Below, piece by piece: positions 55,631-63,821 of a DNA stretch of 64,000 nucleotides. Made by a program: the position numbers and the translations under genes. Numbering within the stretch: the stretch's first letter is position 1; every line of letters begins with the position of its first letter. The stretch comes from Allobacillus halotolerans (GTDB lineage: Bacteria; Bacillota; Bacilli; Bacillales; Alkalibacillaceae), in the NCBI RefSeq assembly GCF_018967645.1, contig NZ_JAHLZF010000013.1:23432-87431 (forward strand). The letters run 5' to 3'. The notes under the pieces were generated by a model, which was given only the letters and a program-made list of their open reading frames with translations, made no database searches and was not told the DNA's origin.

Positions 55631-56376
55631 TTATTTTGTCCTTCTTTTAAACCGACACAATGCAACTCCACGCCATGCACTCTTAACCATTCTTTAGCTT
55701 CTTCATAATGAGGTAACGTTGCTTTAACTAATCGCCAAAACTTTTCATTGTGCTCAGGAATTTTTAAATGAACGAGTTCATGAACAACCACATAATCAAT
55801 CACCCAAATAGGAGCCATCGTGATTCGCCAATTAATATAAATATCACCAATCGGTGTACATGTTCCCCAGCGTTTATGTTGCGTCCTCAACTGAAGTGAA
55901 TTTGGTTCCACACCGAGAATGTCTTGATAGTAATCAGCACGTTCTAGAATCTTTTTGTGACCGTGTAGTCTATACCATTGGATTAATTTCTGTTCAAGGG
56001 TATGTTGAATTTGATCTTGATTCCATTGTTCTGGAACCCTCGCAATAAACCGCCCTTGTTTAAACTGAAAGTCGGCTCTTTGGACAGGTTGCTTCAAAAC
56101 TTTCAAACGATAATTTCGTCCCAAGTATGGCAGCTTTTCACCACTGACGTACTCTTTCGGTTGAACGGACGTTTTTACTTCATTAAGTTCTTGGAGTTTT
56201 TGAGTAACCCAAGGCGCTTTTTTGTAAAGAATTTCAGTAAGTTGATCGTCACTTATATCCTTTGGAGTATATACCTCAACACCATTGACTAGTGTGACAG
56301 ATACTTTGATATCTTTTCTATTTTGTTTGTAATGACAGTAGTGAATAGTTGTAGTTCCGTATTTTAGACTAGGCAT
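55606..56376 (-). CDS. YgjP-like (DUF45) metallopeptidase
   Basis: A 256-aa protein with the zinc-metallopeptidase motif HELVHLKIPEHNEKFW (HExxH near residue 199, third His in EHNEKF). RWGTCTPIGDIYINWR just before it is the family signature. Genes of this family are common next to type I RM operons and may process or remove the complex, but this is unproven. It is convergent to hsdR, sharing a terminator. Confidence 0.88.
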   Translation of the reverse strand: MPSLKYGTTTIHYCHYKQNRKDIKVSVTLVNGVEVYTPKDISDDQLTEILYKKAPWVTQKLQELNEVKTSVQPKEYVSGEKLPYLGRNYRLKVLKQPVQRADFQFKQGRFIARVPEQWNQDQIQHTLEQKLIQWYRLHGHKKILERADYYQDILGVEPNSLQLRTQHKRWGTCTPIGDIYINWRITMAPIWVIDYVVVHELVHLKIPEHNEKFWRLVKATLPHYEEAKEWLRVHGVELHCVGLKEGQNNRDMTYSV

Positions 56377-56719
56377 TTATTAATCTACCTTCTTTCTATA
56401 CTTATCTTAAACTGAATTAAAGTAAGCGGCAAATGTTATTGATTCCAGTGTAATTAATTAAGTCAGAAAAATAAGAAATTTGAATGAATATGTCAAATCA
56501 ACTACTAATATATGGTATAATTTATGTAAATATATATTTAATTTTAATGGTTTTTGGGGGTGTTTCTTCAGTGATGGATAGAACTGATAGCTTTTCGGGT
56601 GCCATTACCAATAAAGTAGAGAAAACTTCATAAATAGTGAATTTGATTCTTATACATATTGTAATAACTACGTTTATAGCAATCGAATTGCTATAAACAG
56701 TGATTATAGAATCTGTAGA

Positions 56720-56956
56720 TGGTGGAATCCAGCGATTGAAAATCAGGCGACGGATCGTGTCTATCGTATAGGTCAAGAAAAGGAAGTCTATGTATACTAC
56801 CCGATTGCTTCAGCTGATGGCAATGGAACATCTGTTGAAGAAGTATTACATAATCTCTTGGTAGAGAAAAAGAAATTGGCAGAACACGTTATCGTACCAA
56901 GTAAAGAAGAAGACTTTAAACGAGAAGTTTTAGCAAAGATAGGTTTATCAAATTAA
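56720..56956 (+). pseudogene. C-terminal remnant of a SNF2-family helicase
   Basis: In frame from 56720 the sequence reads [20 protein letters not shown], then [14 protein letters not shown] and a helical tail to a stop at 56956. WWNP and the YRIGQ motif VI are diagnostic of SNF2 ATPases. Everything before motif VI has been lost and the sequence upstream (56520-56715) does not continue the protein. The DUF4145 gene begins 26 bases later, so both probably belonged to one defence operon. Confidence 0.85.
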
Positions 56957-56982
56957 TTGATAAGGATTGGAGGTAGATTTTT

Positions 56983-58167
56983 GTGGAGAATTATTTCTAT
57001 GATTTCTTAAATCAAATTTCTGAAGAATTTACACGAACGCTAAGAGAATTGGAGAATGCCATTTATAATAGTCCGCGATCGATGTTAACACATAGCCGGA
57101 CATTTATTGAGACGCTTCTCGAAAAAGTGATGATCCATGAAAATATGGAGAATGAACCTTATTTAACGATAATTGAGAGAATACAAGATTTAGATGAGAG
57201 TGGCTTATTAACAGACGAAGTGAAAAACTCACTACACGAAGTCAGGAAATTGGGGAATAAAGCAGCACATGATACACGACAATTTAGGTTTTCTGAATCA
57301 TTAACTGCATGGGAACATATCTATATCATCGTAAAATGGTTTGTTGAAGTTTATGGCTCTCATGATATTGAGGTTCCAGAGTATGTGGATCCGGTAATGA
57401 GAAGAGATCACTCTTATGACTTAGAAGAGATGAATTTTCGCTTTCAAAAGATTGAGGAGCTGTTAAAGCAAGCGGTCCAAAACGAACAGCCAAAACAGGT
57501 ATCAGTTGATTCGCATAATCTGAATGCAAAGAGTACAAATGATGCCGATAGTGAAACAGGAGGTCCTGTTGAGAAACAAGAAGTATCTCTTTCTGAAACC
57601 ATGGATAAAGCGCCGGGTTTAATTCCTATAAGAACAATTTCTTATGGGAATGATGGCGTTGAGGTTCCTTATTTTCTTAGAGATACCTTCTTGTTGCCAC
57701 AGAGATTTGAAAACTCAGAACGTTTCTTGGTCCGCTTAGGCGGTGTGGAAGAAGCAAGAATTATGAGCGAACTGCCTGAAAGACTAGATGGATTCCACAA
57801 CCGAATCGTTCGTTATAATGAAACTCATTCAGAAGTATTTTTCTCAGAGTTAAAAAACTTCATAAATGAAGAAATTAGAAGAAGAAAACTAATGCAAAAT
57901 CGACCAGGAGAATTGTTCTTATTCTACAAGTCAGAAGAAATAGTCGTAACAGAGGAACTAGGGAAGATTGAGATTAACAAAGAAAACTTTACAGGTATGC
58001 CAGGATTAATTGATCAACTCAATGAAGATGGGATTAAATTCGTGCGTGACTTACCGAAGGAACTTGTTATTCTGGGTAAGTATAAAGGCGTAGGAACAAG
58101 TAGAGTAGAAAGTTTCTTTAATCAATTAAAGGAGAAACAAGTCTCCAAAATAGAAGAACTGGTTTAA
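56983..58167 (+). CDS. DUF4145-domain protein next to the SNF2 remnant
   Basis: A 394-aa protein starting at GTG after GGAGG. The N-terminal 130 residues form a helical DUF4145-type domain with NSLHEVRKLGNKAAHD, a motif also found at the start of some restriction subunits. A Gln/Asn/Ser-rich linker covers about 165-210. The C-terminal half is mixed, ending in KELVILGKYKGVGTSRVESFF, a possible helix-hairpin-helix. The function is unknown. Its partner helicase has decayed, so it is probably an orphan component of a former defence system. Confidence 0.65.
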   Translation: MENYFYDFLNQISEEFTRTLRELENAIYNSPRSMLTHSRTFIETLLEKVMIHENMENEPYLTIIERIQDLDESGLLTDEVKNSLHEVRKLGNKAAHDTRQFRFSESLTAWEHIYIIVKWFVEVYGSHDIEVPEYVDPVMRRDHSYDLEEMNFRFQKIEELLKQAVQNEQPKQVSVDSHNLNAKSTNDADSETGGPVEKQEVSLSETMDKAPGLIPIRTISYGNDGVEVPYFLRDTFLLPQRFENSERFLVRLGGVEEARIMSELPERLDGFHNRIVRYNETHSEVFFSELKNFINEEIRRRKLMQNRPGELFLFYKSEEIVVTEELGKIEINKENFTGMPGLIDQLNEDGIKFVRDLPKELVILGKYKGVGTSRVESFFNQLKEKQVSKIEELV

Positions 58168-58266
58168 TTACGAGGTAGGGAGAAAATCCCTGCCTCTTTC
58201 CTTATTGAAGTTAATACCCAAAACACTTAAACAAAAATAACCAGTTGTTATAAGAACATTTGTTCC

Positions 58267-58291
58267 TTGTTAGTTGAATTAATGCTATAAT
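58267..58291 (+). promoter_or_regulatory. Possible promoter of the type I toxin mRNA
   Basis: TATAAT at 58286-58291 is preceded by TGC (extended -10). No well-spaced -35 is visible. The transcript would carry a leader of about 65 bases with a small hairpin before the toxin start. Confidence 0.5.
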
Positions 58292-58363
58292 ATTTATACC
58301 CCCTAGCAACCCTGGTTGTTATCGAGAAGAAGATTCTTTCTTCTGGAAAGGGGGTGTGTAGAT

Positions 58364-58492
58364 ATGGAAGTGTTGGTGTTTGTTACTGCGGTGATCAACT
58401 TTGTAGTCGCAGCCATAGAGCTGTCGATTGCAATACGTCACTCTAGTAACAATAAAAGAGACTCCCGCTCGGCAAAGCGAAAGTCTCAGTAA
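58364..58492 (+). CDS. Type I toxin-like membrane peptide
   Basis: A 42-aa peptide starting MEVLVFVTAVINFVVAAIEL with one hydrophobic helix and a strongly basic tail. AAAGGGGGTG lies upstream. The 3' end of the gene is folded into a hairpin and is covered by an antisense transcript whose promoter (58540-58568, minus strand) matches the sigma-A consensus. This is the arrangement of type I toxin-antitoxin modules such as TxpA/RatA. The precise family is uncertain. Confidence 0.65.
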   Translation: MEVLVFVTAVINFVVAAIELSIAIRHSSNNKRDSRSAKRKSQ

Positions 58493-58498
58493 CCCAAC

Positions 58499-58521
58499 CG
58501 GGAAGGGAGAAATCCCTTCCC
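58499..58521 (-). terminator. Stable hairpin in the toxin/antitoxin overlap, copy 1
   Basis: GGGAAGGG pairs with CCCTTCCC across a six-base loop. It is repeated at 58662-58683. It could end the toxin mRNA or be the 5' stem of the antisense RNA. Confidence 0.6.
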
Positions 58522-58539
58522 ACTCCATATTCTACTCTT

Positions 58540-58568
58540 ATTATAACTGCCTTATTCGAAAAAAACAA
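58540..58568 (-). promoter_or_regulatory. Antisense RNA promoter 1
   Basis: On the minus strand TTGTTT and TATAAT are spaced by exactly 17 bases. The transcript would run across the hairpin and the 3' end of the toxin gene, as expected for an RNA antitoxin. Confidence 0.7.
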
Positions 58569-58590
58569 GACATACGGTATTGGGCAATAT

Positions 58591-58683
58591 TTGATTGCAA
58601 TCCGACTCTAGTAACGAAAACGAGACCCCCGCTCTACCAAGCGAAAGTCTCGCTACCACCCGGGAAGGGAGAAATCCCTTCCC
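58591..58683 (+). pseudogene. Degenerate second copy of the toxin 3' end
   Basis: From TTGATTGCAATCCGACTCTAG onward, the sequence repeats the end of the toxin gene, its internal hairpin and the GGGAAGGG hairpin with about 80 percent identity by eye. The 5' part of the toxin is missing and the frame is closed by a TAG. Confidence 0.75.
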
Positions 58684-58700
58684 ACCCATATCTTACTCTT

Positions 58701-58729
58701 ATTATAGCTTCCTTTTCGAATAAAACAAG
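58701..58729 (-). promoter_or_regulatory. Antisense RNA promoter 2
   Basis: On the minus strand CTTGTT and TATAAT are spaced by 17 bases. This duplicates promoter 1, so two antitoxin RNAs may be made for one intact toxin. Confidence 0.65.
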
Positions 58730-58745
58730 AAATGAGGTTGGAAAT

Positions 58746-58826
58746 ATGCTTTGGACAGCATTTGTTCTTTCCATTCTTGCTCTGATTATGTCAACGATTG
58801 CATTACTTCTAATGAAGAAACTATGA
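58746..58826 (+). CDS. Membrane peptide of 26 aa
   Basis: MLWTAFVLSILALIMSTIAL and a basic end, with GAGG eight bases upstream. It follows the two toxin/antitoxin units and may be a third, shorter toxin-like peptide. Evidence is limited to hydrophobicity, basic tail, ribosome site and position. Confidence 0.4.
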   Translation: MLWTAFVLSILALIMSTIALLLMKKL

Positions 58827-58998
58827 ACTTACCACCTTGCTTTTTGAATTGACCTTCCCATATTCAACTGTATGAATGATTCATCCTTCTCAGATACTCA
58901 CAGAATAGATTCCTATTATTGAATAAAGTTTTTCGGGTGACTATGTATGATTGTCGTGTAAACGAATGAGCATTCAATCAGGATAAGGAGGAACTCCA

Positions 58999-59400
58999 GT
59001 GAATATAACAGTAGGGGATAAAATCAAATTTAAGCGAACTTTTACAGAAGCGGATGTAGAGTTATTTACGAAAGTTTCAATGGATGAAGGTGATCACCAT
59101 ACGACACCGGATGAACTTGGTCGACTTGTTGTTCAAGGATTGCTTACGGCTACGCTGCCGACAAAAGTCGGTGGGGATTACAATGTGCTTGCTAGGACAA
59201 TGAATTTCGAATTTTTGAGACCTGTTTTTACAGATGACACGGTTGAGTGCGTCGTAACAATCGAGGAGCTTGAAAGAAGAGATGAAAAGCGGATATCGAT
59301 TATGGCGTCATTTATTTGCACGAATCAAAAAGGTAAGCAAGTGCTAACCGGGAATTTTGCCGGGATTATTCTACAAGATGAAGAGGAGGTGGGAGATTAA
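58999..59400 (+). CDS. MaoC-like hot-dog-fold protein
   Basis: A 133-aa protein starting at GTG after AAGGAGGAAC. FTEADVELFTKVSMDEGDHH with the following VVQGLLTATLPTKVGG is the R-hydratase/MaoC helix region. The usual catalytic Asp/His pair reads D-x-D-H here, with EFLRPVFTDDTV as the next strand. It probably acts on an acyl-CoA or is a thioesterase relative. The next gene starts on its last base. Confidence 0.8.
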   Translation: MNITVGDKIKFKRTFTEADVELFTKVSMDEGDHHTTPDELGRLVVQGLLTATLPTKVGGDYNVLARTMNFEFLRPVFTDDTVECVVTIEELERRDEKRISIMASFICTNQKGKQVLTGNFAGIILQDEEEVGD

Positions 59401-59780
59401 TGGAGAAAACAATACCGATCAAAAATCAAATGAATGGAATCTTTGTTCATGTAACTGATTTGAAGCGTTCAGCGCAATGGTATTCTGATTTGGTCGGCTT
59501 GTCGATCGATTTGGACCAGGTAAAATCCCCTGTATTTAATTTACCAGTGACCGGGACGACTTCGCTAACGTTGGATGACCACACATTTGACCCGAATTTC
59601 AAGCATCAAGTGACACCGAATCCGTTGTTTAATTTGTTTGCACCGAATATTGATGCTGCGTATCAATATGTTCGCGATAAAGATATTCCAGTCGTGCGAG
59701 AGATTGAGTGGGTCGGTAAAACAGCGTAGTTTAATATTGAAGATCCTGATGGAAATGTGATCATGATTTGTAATTGTTAG
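59400..59780 (+). pseudogene. VOC family gene interrupted by an amber codon
   Basis: The first 109 codons encode a VOC domain (GIFVHVTDLKRSAQWYSDLVGL, TTSLTLDDHTFDPNF, VVREIEWVGKTA). A TAG at 59727-59729 is followed in the same frame by FNIEDPDGNVIMICNC and a normal stop. That tail is the conserved last strand with the metal or substrate loop, so the reading frame was intact until one point mutation. Without readthrough, the second beta-alpha-beta module is incomplete. Confidence 0.85.
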
Positions 59781-59802
59781 TTTTTCTGCAAACTCCATTT
59801 CA

Positions 59803-59828
59803 GACAAGGATAATTCCTTGTCTTTTTT
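59803..59828 (+). terminator. Terminator of the MaoC-VOC pair
   Basis: GACAAGGA pairs with TCCTTGTC across a four-base loop, followed by TTTTTT. Confidence 0.9.
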
Positions 59829-60048
59829 AGTTTAAAAACGCTCGCAAAGCCATTTTTAGAAAGTGTTAGAAAATTCATTCTTTTCCGCTTTAATTAGTTG
59901 ATAAATCGAGAGTAAACGATTAAATGTGTCCAAAAATAAAAAGATTTAAAAGTATATGTTTAACTATTTACTCAAACGTTTATATTTGGTAGTATATCCT
60001 TGTAAACAAAGAAATTTGAAGATTTTTAAGAAAGGAAGGGTGTTCGTT

Positions 60049-60210
60049 ATGAATTTATCACTAGTAATTATCACTTTAGTCGTATTAGCGACTTTTATGA
60101 TTATGGCTGCGGTTACAGATGCTGTTCAACATTTCCAGAACAGAAAAAACCGTCATATGATCGACCCACAGATTTCCAACCAAATGGATATGGAAGTTGG
60201 TCATAGATAA
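60049..60210 (+). CDS. Small membrane protein of 53 aa
   Basis: Starts at ATG after AAAGGAAGGG. MNLSLVIITLVVLATFMIMAAVT forms one membrane helix. The polar tail (HFQNRKNRHMIDPQISN) is on the other side. It has its own terminator. No family recognised. Confidence 0.6.
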   Translation: MNLSLVIITLVVLATFMIMAAVTDAVQHFQNRKNRHMIDPQISNQMDMEVGHR

Positions 60211-60228
60211 TGAAACCACTTTAATAAC

Positions 60229-60268
60229 AAGATGCGTAGACAAAGAATAAAACGCATCTTGTTTTTTT
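60229..60268 (+). terminator. Terminator of the 53-aa membrane protein gene
   Basis: AGATGCGT pairs with ACGCATCT, followed by TGTTTTTTT. Confidence 0.85.
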
Positions 60269-60317
60269 ATGTAAAAAAACTACACTAAGTTATAAAAAAT
60301 GATCGACGCCAATAAAT

Positions 60318-60346
60318 AAAAAACCGGACGAACAGCTCGCCCGGAG
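60318..60346 (-). terminator. Terminator of the second brnQ
   Basis: CCGGGCGAGC and the GTCCGG part around GCTGTTCGT fold as an imperfect stem on the minus strand. The exit sequence is TTTTTTATTT. Confidence 0.75.
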
Positions 60347-60351
60347 TAGTA

Positions 60352-61692
60352 TTATGAAGCTCTTTCAATTTGAGGATTTTCTTTTCTAACTTTGTTGTGA
60401 CTGAATTGATCCCACAAGAATCCGAGTAAACCACCGACGAATGCGGGTACAACCCACCCTAAATCGAGTGATGCAAAAGGTAATACACTCATGAATGATG
60501 ATAATGCTTCTACATGAAATCCAAGCATTTCAAGTCCGTTATAAATGCTGACGAATCCAGTGAACGCCATTGTACCTCGGTAAACTCCTCTCGAACCGCC
60601 AAAAAATCGGTCGATAAATGGTAATGTGACAAGGACGATTGTTAATGGATACAACATGACGAGGAATGGAATCGTCACTTCGATAATTTGATTCAGTCCG
60701 AGATTCGCAATTAGGAAACTAGCAAGTGTTACGAGAAAAACAACTCCACGGTAGCTCAGCTTCTCCGATAATTTTGAAATGTATTGACCACAAGCAATCG
60801 TCAAACCAACACACGTTGTAAAGCAAGCTAATGTAAAAATGAATCCGAGTAATATTTTTCCGTTATTACCTAACAAAAGAGTGACAGCGGTAGATAATAC
60901 TTCCGATCCATTATCAAATGTTTCTTGACCTGCTACTTGAGTTCCCATAAATCCAATGCCGGTATAGACTAGTGCAAGTGCTGTACCAGCGATTAGTGCA
61001 GCTTTCACTGTATAGCTTCTTAACTGTTTATGTTCGGTAACTCCTTTTTGTTTGATTGCCGTTAAAATAACAATTCCGAATGCCATTGCCGCTAATGCAT
61101 CCATCGTCGCATATCCATCAATGACTCCTTTGAAAAACGATGCCGTTTGATAGGTTTCATTCGGTGCTTCAAATGATTTATCCAACCGGAAAAAACCGAT
61201 TAAAAATAATGTCACAATTGATATTAGCAATGTTGGTGTGATGACTTTCCCCATTAAATCCACAACTTTAGATGGATACAAACTCAATAAGAAAACGAAG
61301 AAAAAGAATAATGCTGTAAATCCGAGTAACAGCAATGATTGGCTAAAGGAGCTTCCTGCCATAAGCGGGTTAAAGCCCATCTCAAATGCGACGTTTGCGT
61401 TACGTGGTACGCCAAAGAATGGTCCAATCGACAAATAAATCAATAAGGTAAAAACAGCACCAAACCAAGGATGAACTCTGCTGCCAAGTTCATTCGCACC
61501 ATTTTTAACCAATGCGATGGCAGATACGACTAGCAGAGGCAAGCCGACTCCTGTTACGATGAACCCAATCATTGCCGGCCAAAAGGAAGTGCCAGCCCCA
61601 CTACCAAGAAATGGTGGAAAAATTAAATTTCCAGCCCCAAAAAACATTGAAAATAACATAAGTCCTACAAAAAACGTTTCTCTCTTTTTCAT
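60352..61692 (-). CDS. brnQ: Branched-chain amino acid carrier BrnQ (second copy, T-box controlled)
   Basis: A 446-aa LIVCS transporter. The start ATG 61692 follows AAAAGGAGCG, giving MKKRETFFVGLMLFSMFFGAGNLIFP. GYATMDALAAMAFG and GLTIACGQYISKLSEKLSYRG are family segments. It resembles the first copy (2513-3871) in plan but is clearly diverged. The T-box with an apparent ATC specifier upstream means expression rises when isoleucyl-tRNA is uncharged, so this is the starvation-induced isoleucine importer. Confidence 0.94.
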   Translation of the reverse strand: MKKRETFFVGLMLFSMFFGAGNLIFPPFLGSGAGTSFWPAMIGFIVTGVGLPLLVVSAIALVKNGANELGSRVHPWFGAVFTLLIYLSIGPFFGVPRNANVAFEMGFNPLMAGSSFSQSLLLLGFTALFFFFVFLLSLYPSKVVDLMGKVITPTLLISIVTLFLIGFFRLDKSFEAPNETYQTASFFKGVIDGYATMDALAAMAFGIVILTAIKQKGVTEHKQLRSYTVKAALIAGTALALVYTGIGFMGTQVAGQETFDNGSEVLSTAVTLLLGNNGKILLGFIFTLACFTTCVGLTIACGQYISKLSEKLSYRGVVFLVTLASFLIANLGLNQIIEVTIPFLVMLYPLTIVLVTLPFIDRFFGGSRGVYRGTMAFTGFVSIYNGLEMLGFHVEALSSFMSVLPFASLDLGWVVPAFVGGLLGFLWDQFSHNKVRKENPQIERAS

Positions 61693-61851
61693 TCCACTCG
61701 CTCCTTTTCTGATGTTGTTTAAAAATACTTCCATGCCTAAGTGCGTTTCGTTTGATGATCGATGTACTACGGAGTAGGTAGAATTGATTGGAATGCTTTT
61801 TTCATTAATGCTTGAATAAAGAAGGAAAGCAATTCAATCTGAAGGAACAAA

Positions 61852-62115
61852 AAAAGCTCGTCCCTATAAATAGGGACGAGCTTATACTCGCGTTACCACC
61901 CAAATTCCACAATCATTATAATTGTGGCACTCGATCAACGTACTATCATACGCGTCCTATTGTAACGGCAGGAATTCCGGCAAATGCTTACTAAATGATG
62001 ATTTCAGCATTGCATCTCAGAGATGATTTTCACTTGATCCGCTGACGTCCGCTTTCACCAATTGCGGACTCTCTGTAGTCTTTAGATTAACAAGCTACTA
62101 TTCTCTTCATCGATT
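61852..62115 (-). promoter_or_regulatory. T-box riboswitch, probable isoleucine specifier
   Basis: On the minus strand are the T-box sequence GGGTGGTAACGCGAG (around 61887-61903), the Stem I distal element GGTGAAAGCGGAC, an AGAGAG bulge, and a specifier loop read as GAAA-ATC-ATCTCTGAG. By comparison with leucine T-boxes (CTC before ATC..CTGAG), ATC is the specifier, coding for isoleucine. The terminator is AAGCTCGTCCC with GGGACGAGCTT (61854-61883) plus a T run. It lies 160 bases ahead of brnQ. Confidence 0.92.
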
Positions 62116-62310
62116 TTTGTTTTTAAACTTTTAAATAATTGATTAAATTCATTATATTGCTTTTAAATAAAATATCAAGTGTTTTATTGATTTTATTTTT
62201 AAATTTTAATTTTGGATGAATTTTCTTCTTAAGTTGTGTGAGCTAGTCTATGTGAATGTTGTATACTATGATGGTGAAAAGATTGGATACATAAGAAAGG
62301 AATATTTCAA

Positions 62311-63639
62311 TTGAAAGAGGATTTAACGACAGGTTCGATCTATCGGAAGTTGTATATATTTGCATTGCCGCTTGTATTTACGAATCTACTACAAATGTCG
62401 ATGCAGTTGACGGATAGTTTATGGGTTGGGAATCTACTTGGAAGTACGGCATTCGGAGCGATCACTATCGGTTTAACGGTCATGTCAATTGTCCTGGCAT
62501 TTGTTTTAGGAAGCAACAATGCCATACTGACAATTTTCGCTCAATTAAGTGGAAAAAACGACCCGAAAGAAATTAAATCTTATTTAAGTTCTTCGGTTAT
62601 TTTGTTAATGGGTCTTACGTTCATTGTTGCACTCGTTGGTTCGTTCGTGGTTGATCCGTTACTAGGATGGTTAAATACACCCGATTCGATTAAACCGATT
62701 GCTAAAGAATATTTACTCATTAACTTTTTCGGGATGTTTTTTCTTGTTGGCTATAACTTCGTCGCAACAGTACTTCGTGCATTCGGTGATAGCAAAACAC
62801 CGCTTTATTTTATTTTGGTCGGGGCATTGTTGAATGTTGTCCTCGATCCCATTTTCATTAAAGTGTTAAACCTTGGTTTGGCTGGTGTGGCTTATGCGAC
62901 GGTGATTGTATATATCGTTATTTTTCTCGTCAGCTTGTATTATGTAGGTCGAAAATATCAGACATTTAAGTTTCGATTTCAAAAGCCTCGTTGGGTGGAA
63001 GTGCGGACGATTTTACAATTAAGTATACCGTCAATTACCCAAATGATTGTCATTCATGCGGGATCGAATGTCATTTTATCGATTGTGAACAGTTTTGGTG
63101 AATCGACGGTTGCTGGGTTCGGTGCGGCTCAACGGTTGAATCAACTGATTCTACTGCCAGCATCGGCTCTCGGAACAGCAGTCAATACGATGGCTGCTCA
63201 AAACATAGGGGCAAAACAATGGAATCGTGTTTTCAAAACGACAAAAGTTGGGTTGATCTATAATGCGATTTTGATGGCTCTCGTCACGATCACCTTTTAC
63301 ATTTGGGCAGAGCCGCTTGTCCGTTTGTTTATTCAAGAGGAGGCTAGTGTCGCTTTCGGTACGTTATATGTTAAAACAATCGCATTCTTCTATCTATTTA
63401 TCGGATTAAATTTTATTTTGAATGGTGTCGTCCGCGGTTCAGGAGCAATGTTCCAAGTGTTGATGTTAAACATTATATCCCTATGGGTATTACGTGTTCC
63501 ATTAACTTATTTCTTTTCATCCATTTATGGACAAATTGGGATCCCACTTGGAATGGGTTCGAGCTTCTTTCTTAGCTGTCTATTCTCAATTGCTTATTAC
63601 AAATGGGGAAATTGGCGGGAAAAGGAATTGTTCCGCTAG
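62311..63639 (+). CDS. MATE-family efflux transporter
   Basis: A 442-aa exporter with twelve membrane helices in two related halves. LPLVFTNLLQMSMQLTDSLWVGNLLGS and LSIPSITQMIVIHAGSNVILSIVNSFGE are the matching first helices of each half. The NorM/DinF-like GFGAAQRLNQLILLPASALG segment is present. It uses sodium or protons to expel cationic drugs. TTG 62311 is the start, eight bases after AAAGGAA. It is monocistronic. Confidence 0.92.
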   Translation: MKEDLTTGSIYRKLYIFALPLVFTNLLQMSMQLTDSLWVGNLLGSTAFGAITIGLTVMSIVLAFVLGSNNAILTIFAQLSGKNDPKEIKSYLSSSVILLMGLTFIVALVGSFVVDPLLGWLNTPDSIKPIAKEYLLINFFGMFFLVGYNFVATVLRAFGDSKTPLYFILVGALLNVVLDPIFIKVLNLGLAGVAYATVIVYIVIFLVSLYYVGRKYQTFKFRFQKPRWVEVRTILQLSIPSITQMIVIHAGSNVILSIVNSFGESTVAGFGAAQRLNQLILLPASALGTAVNTMAAQNIGAKQWNRVFKTTKVGLIYNAILMALVTITFYIWAEPLVRLFIQEEASVAFGTLYVKTIAFFYLFIGLNFILNGVVRGSGAMFQVLMLNIISLWVLRVPLTYFFSSIYGQIGIPLGMGSSFFLSCLFSIAYYKWGNWREKELFR

Positions 63640-63665
63640 TTTGGTGAAGGCCGTTCGGATAGAAT

Positions 63666-63699
63666 AACATCTCACTAATAAAAAGGTGAGATGTTTTTC
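63666..63699 (+). terminator. Terminator of the MATE gene
   Basis: AACATCTCAC pairs with GTGAGATGTT, followed by TTTCC. Confidence 0.88.
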
Positions 63700-63821
63700 C
63701 GTTTATCACTCTTTATAAAAATCAATTCAATTCCTTTGACCAACTCTGATCTGATTGACGCCTTCACCAAATTAGCTTTCACAAACGAACTCATTATAAC
63801 TGATTGTGGCGTTGAGGGCTG

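Noticed and set aside
58428..58826. 132-aa frame across the type I toxin locus
   Set aside because: It crosses hairpins, both antisense promoters and the duplicated toxin tail, and its composition is not protein-like. The short frames at 58364 and 58746 explain the region better.
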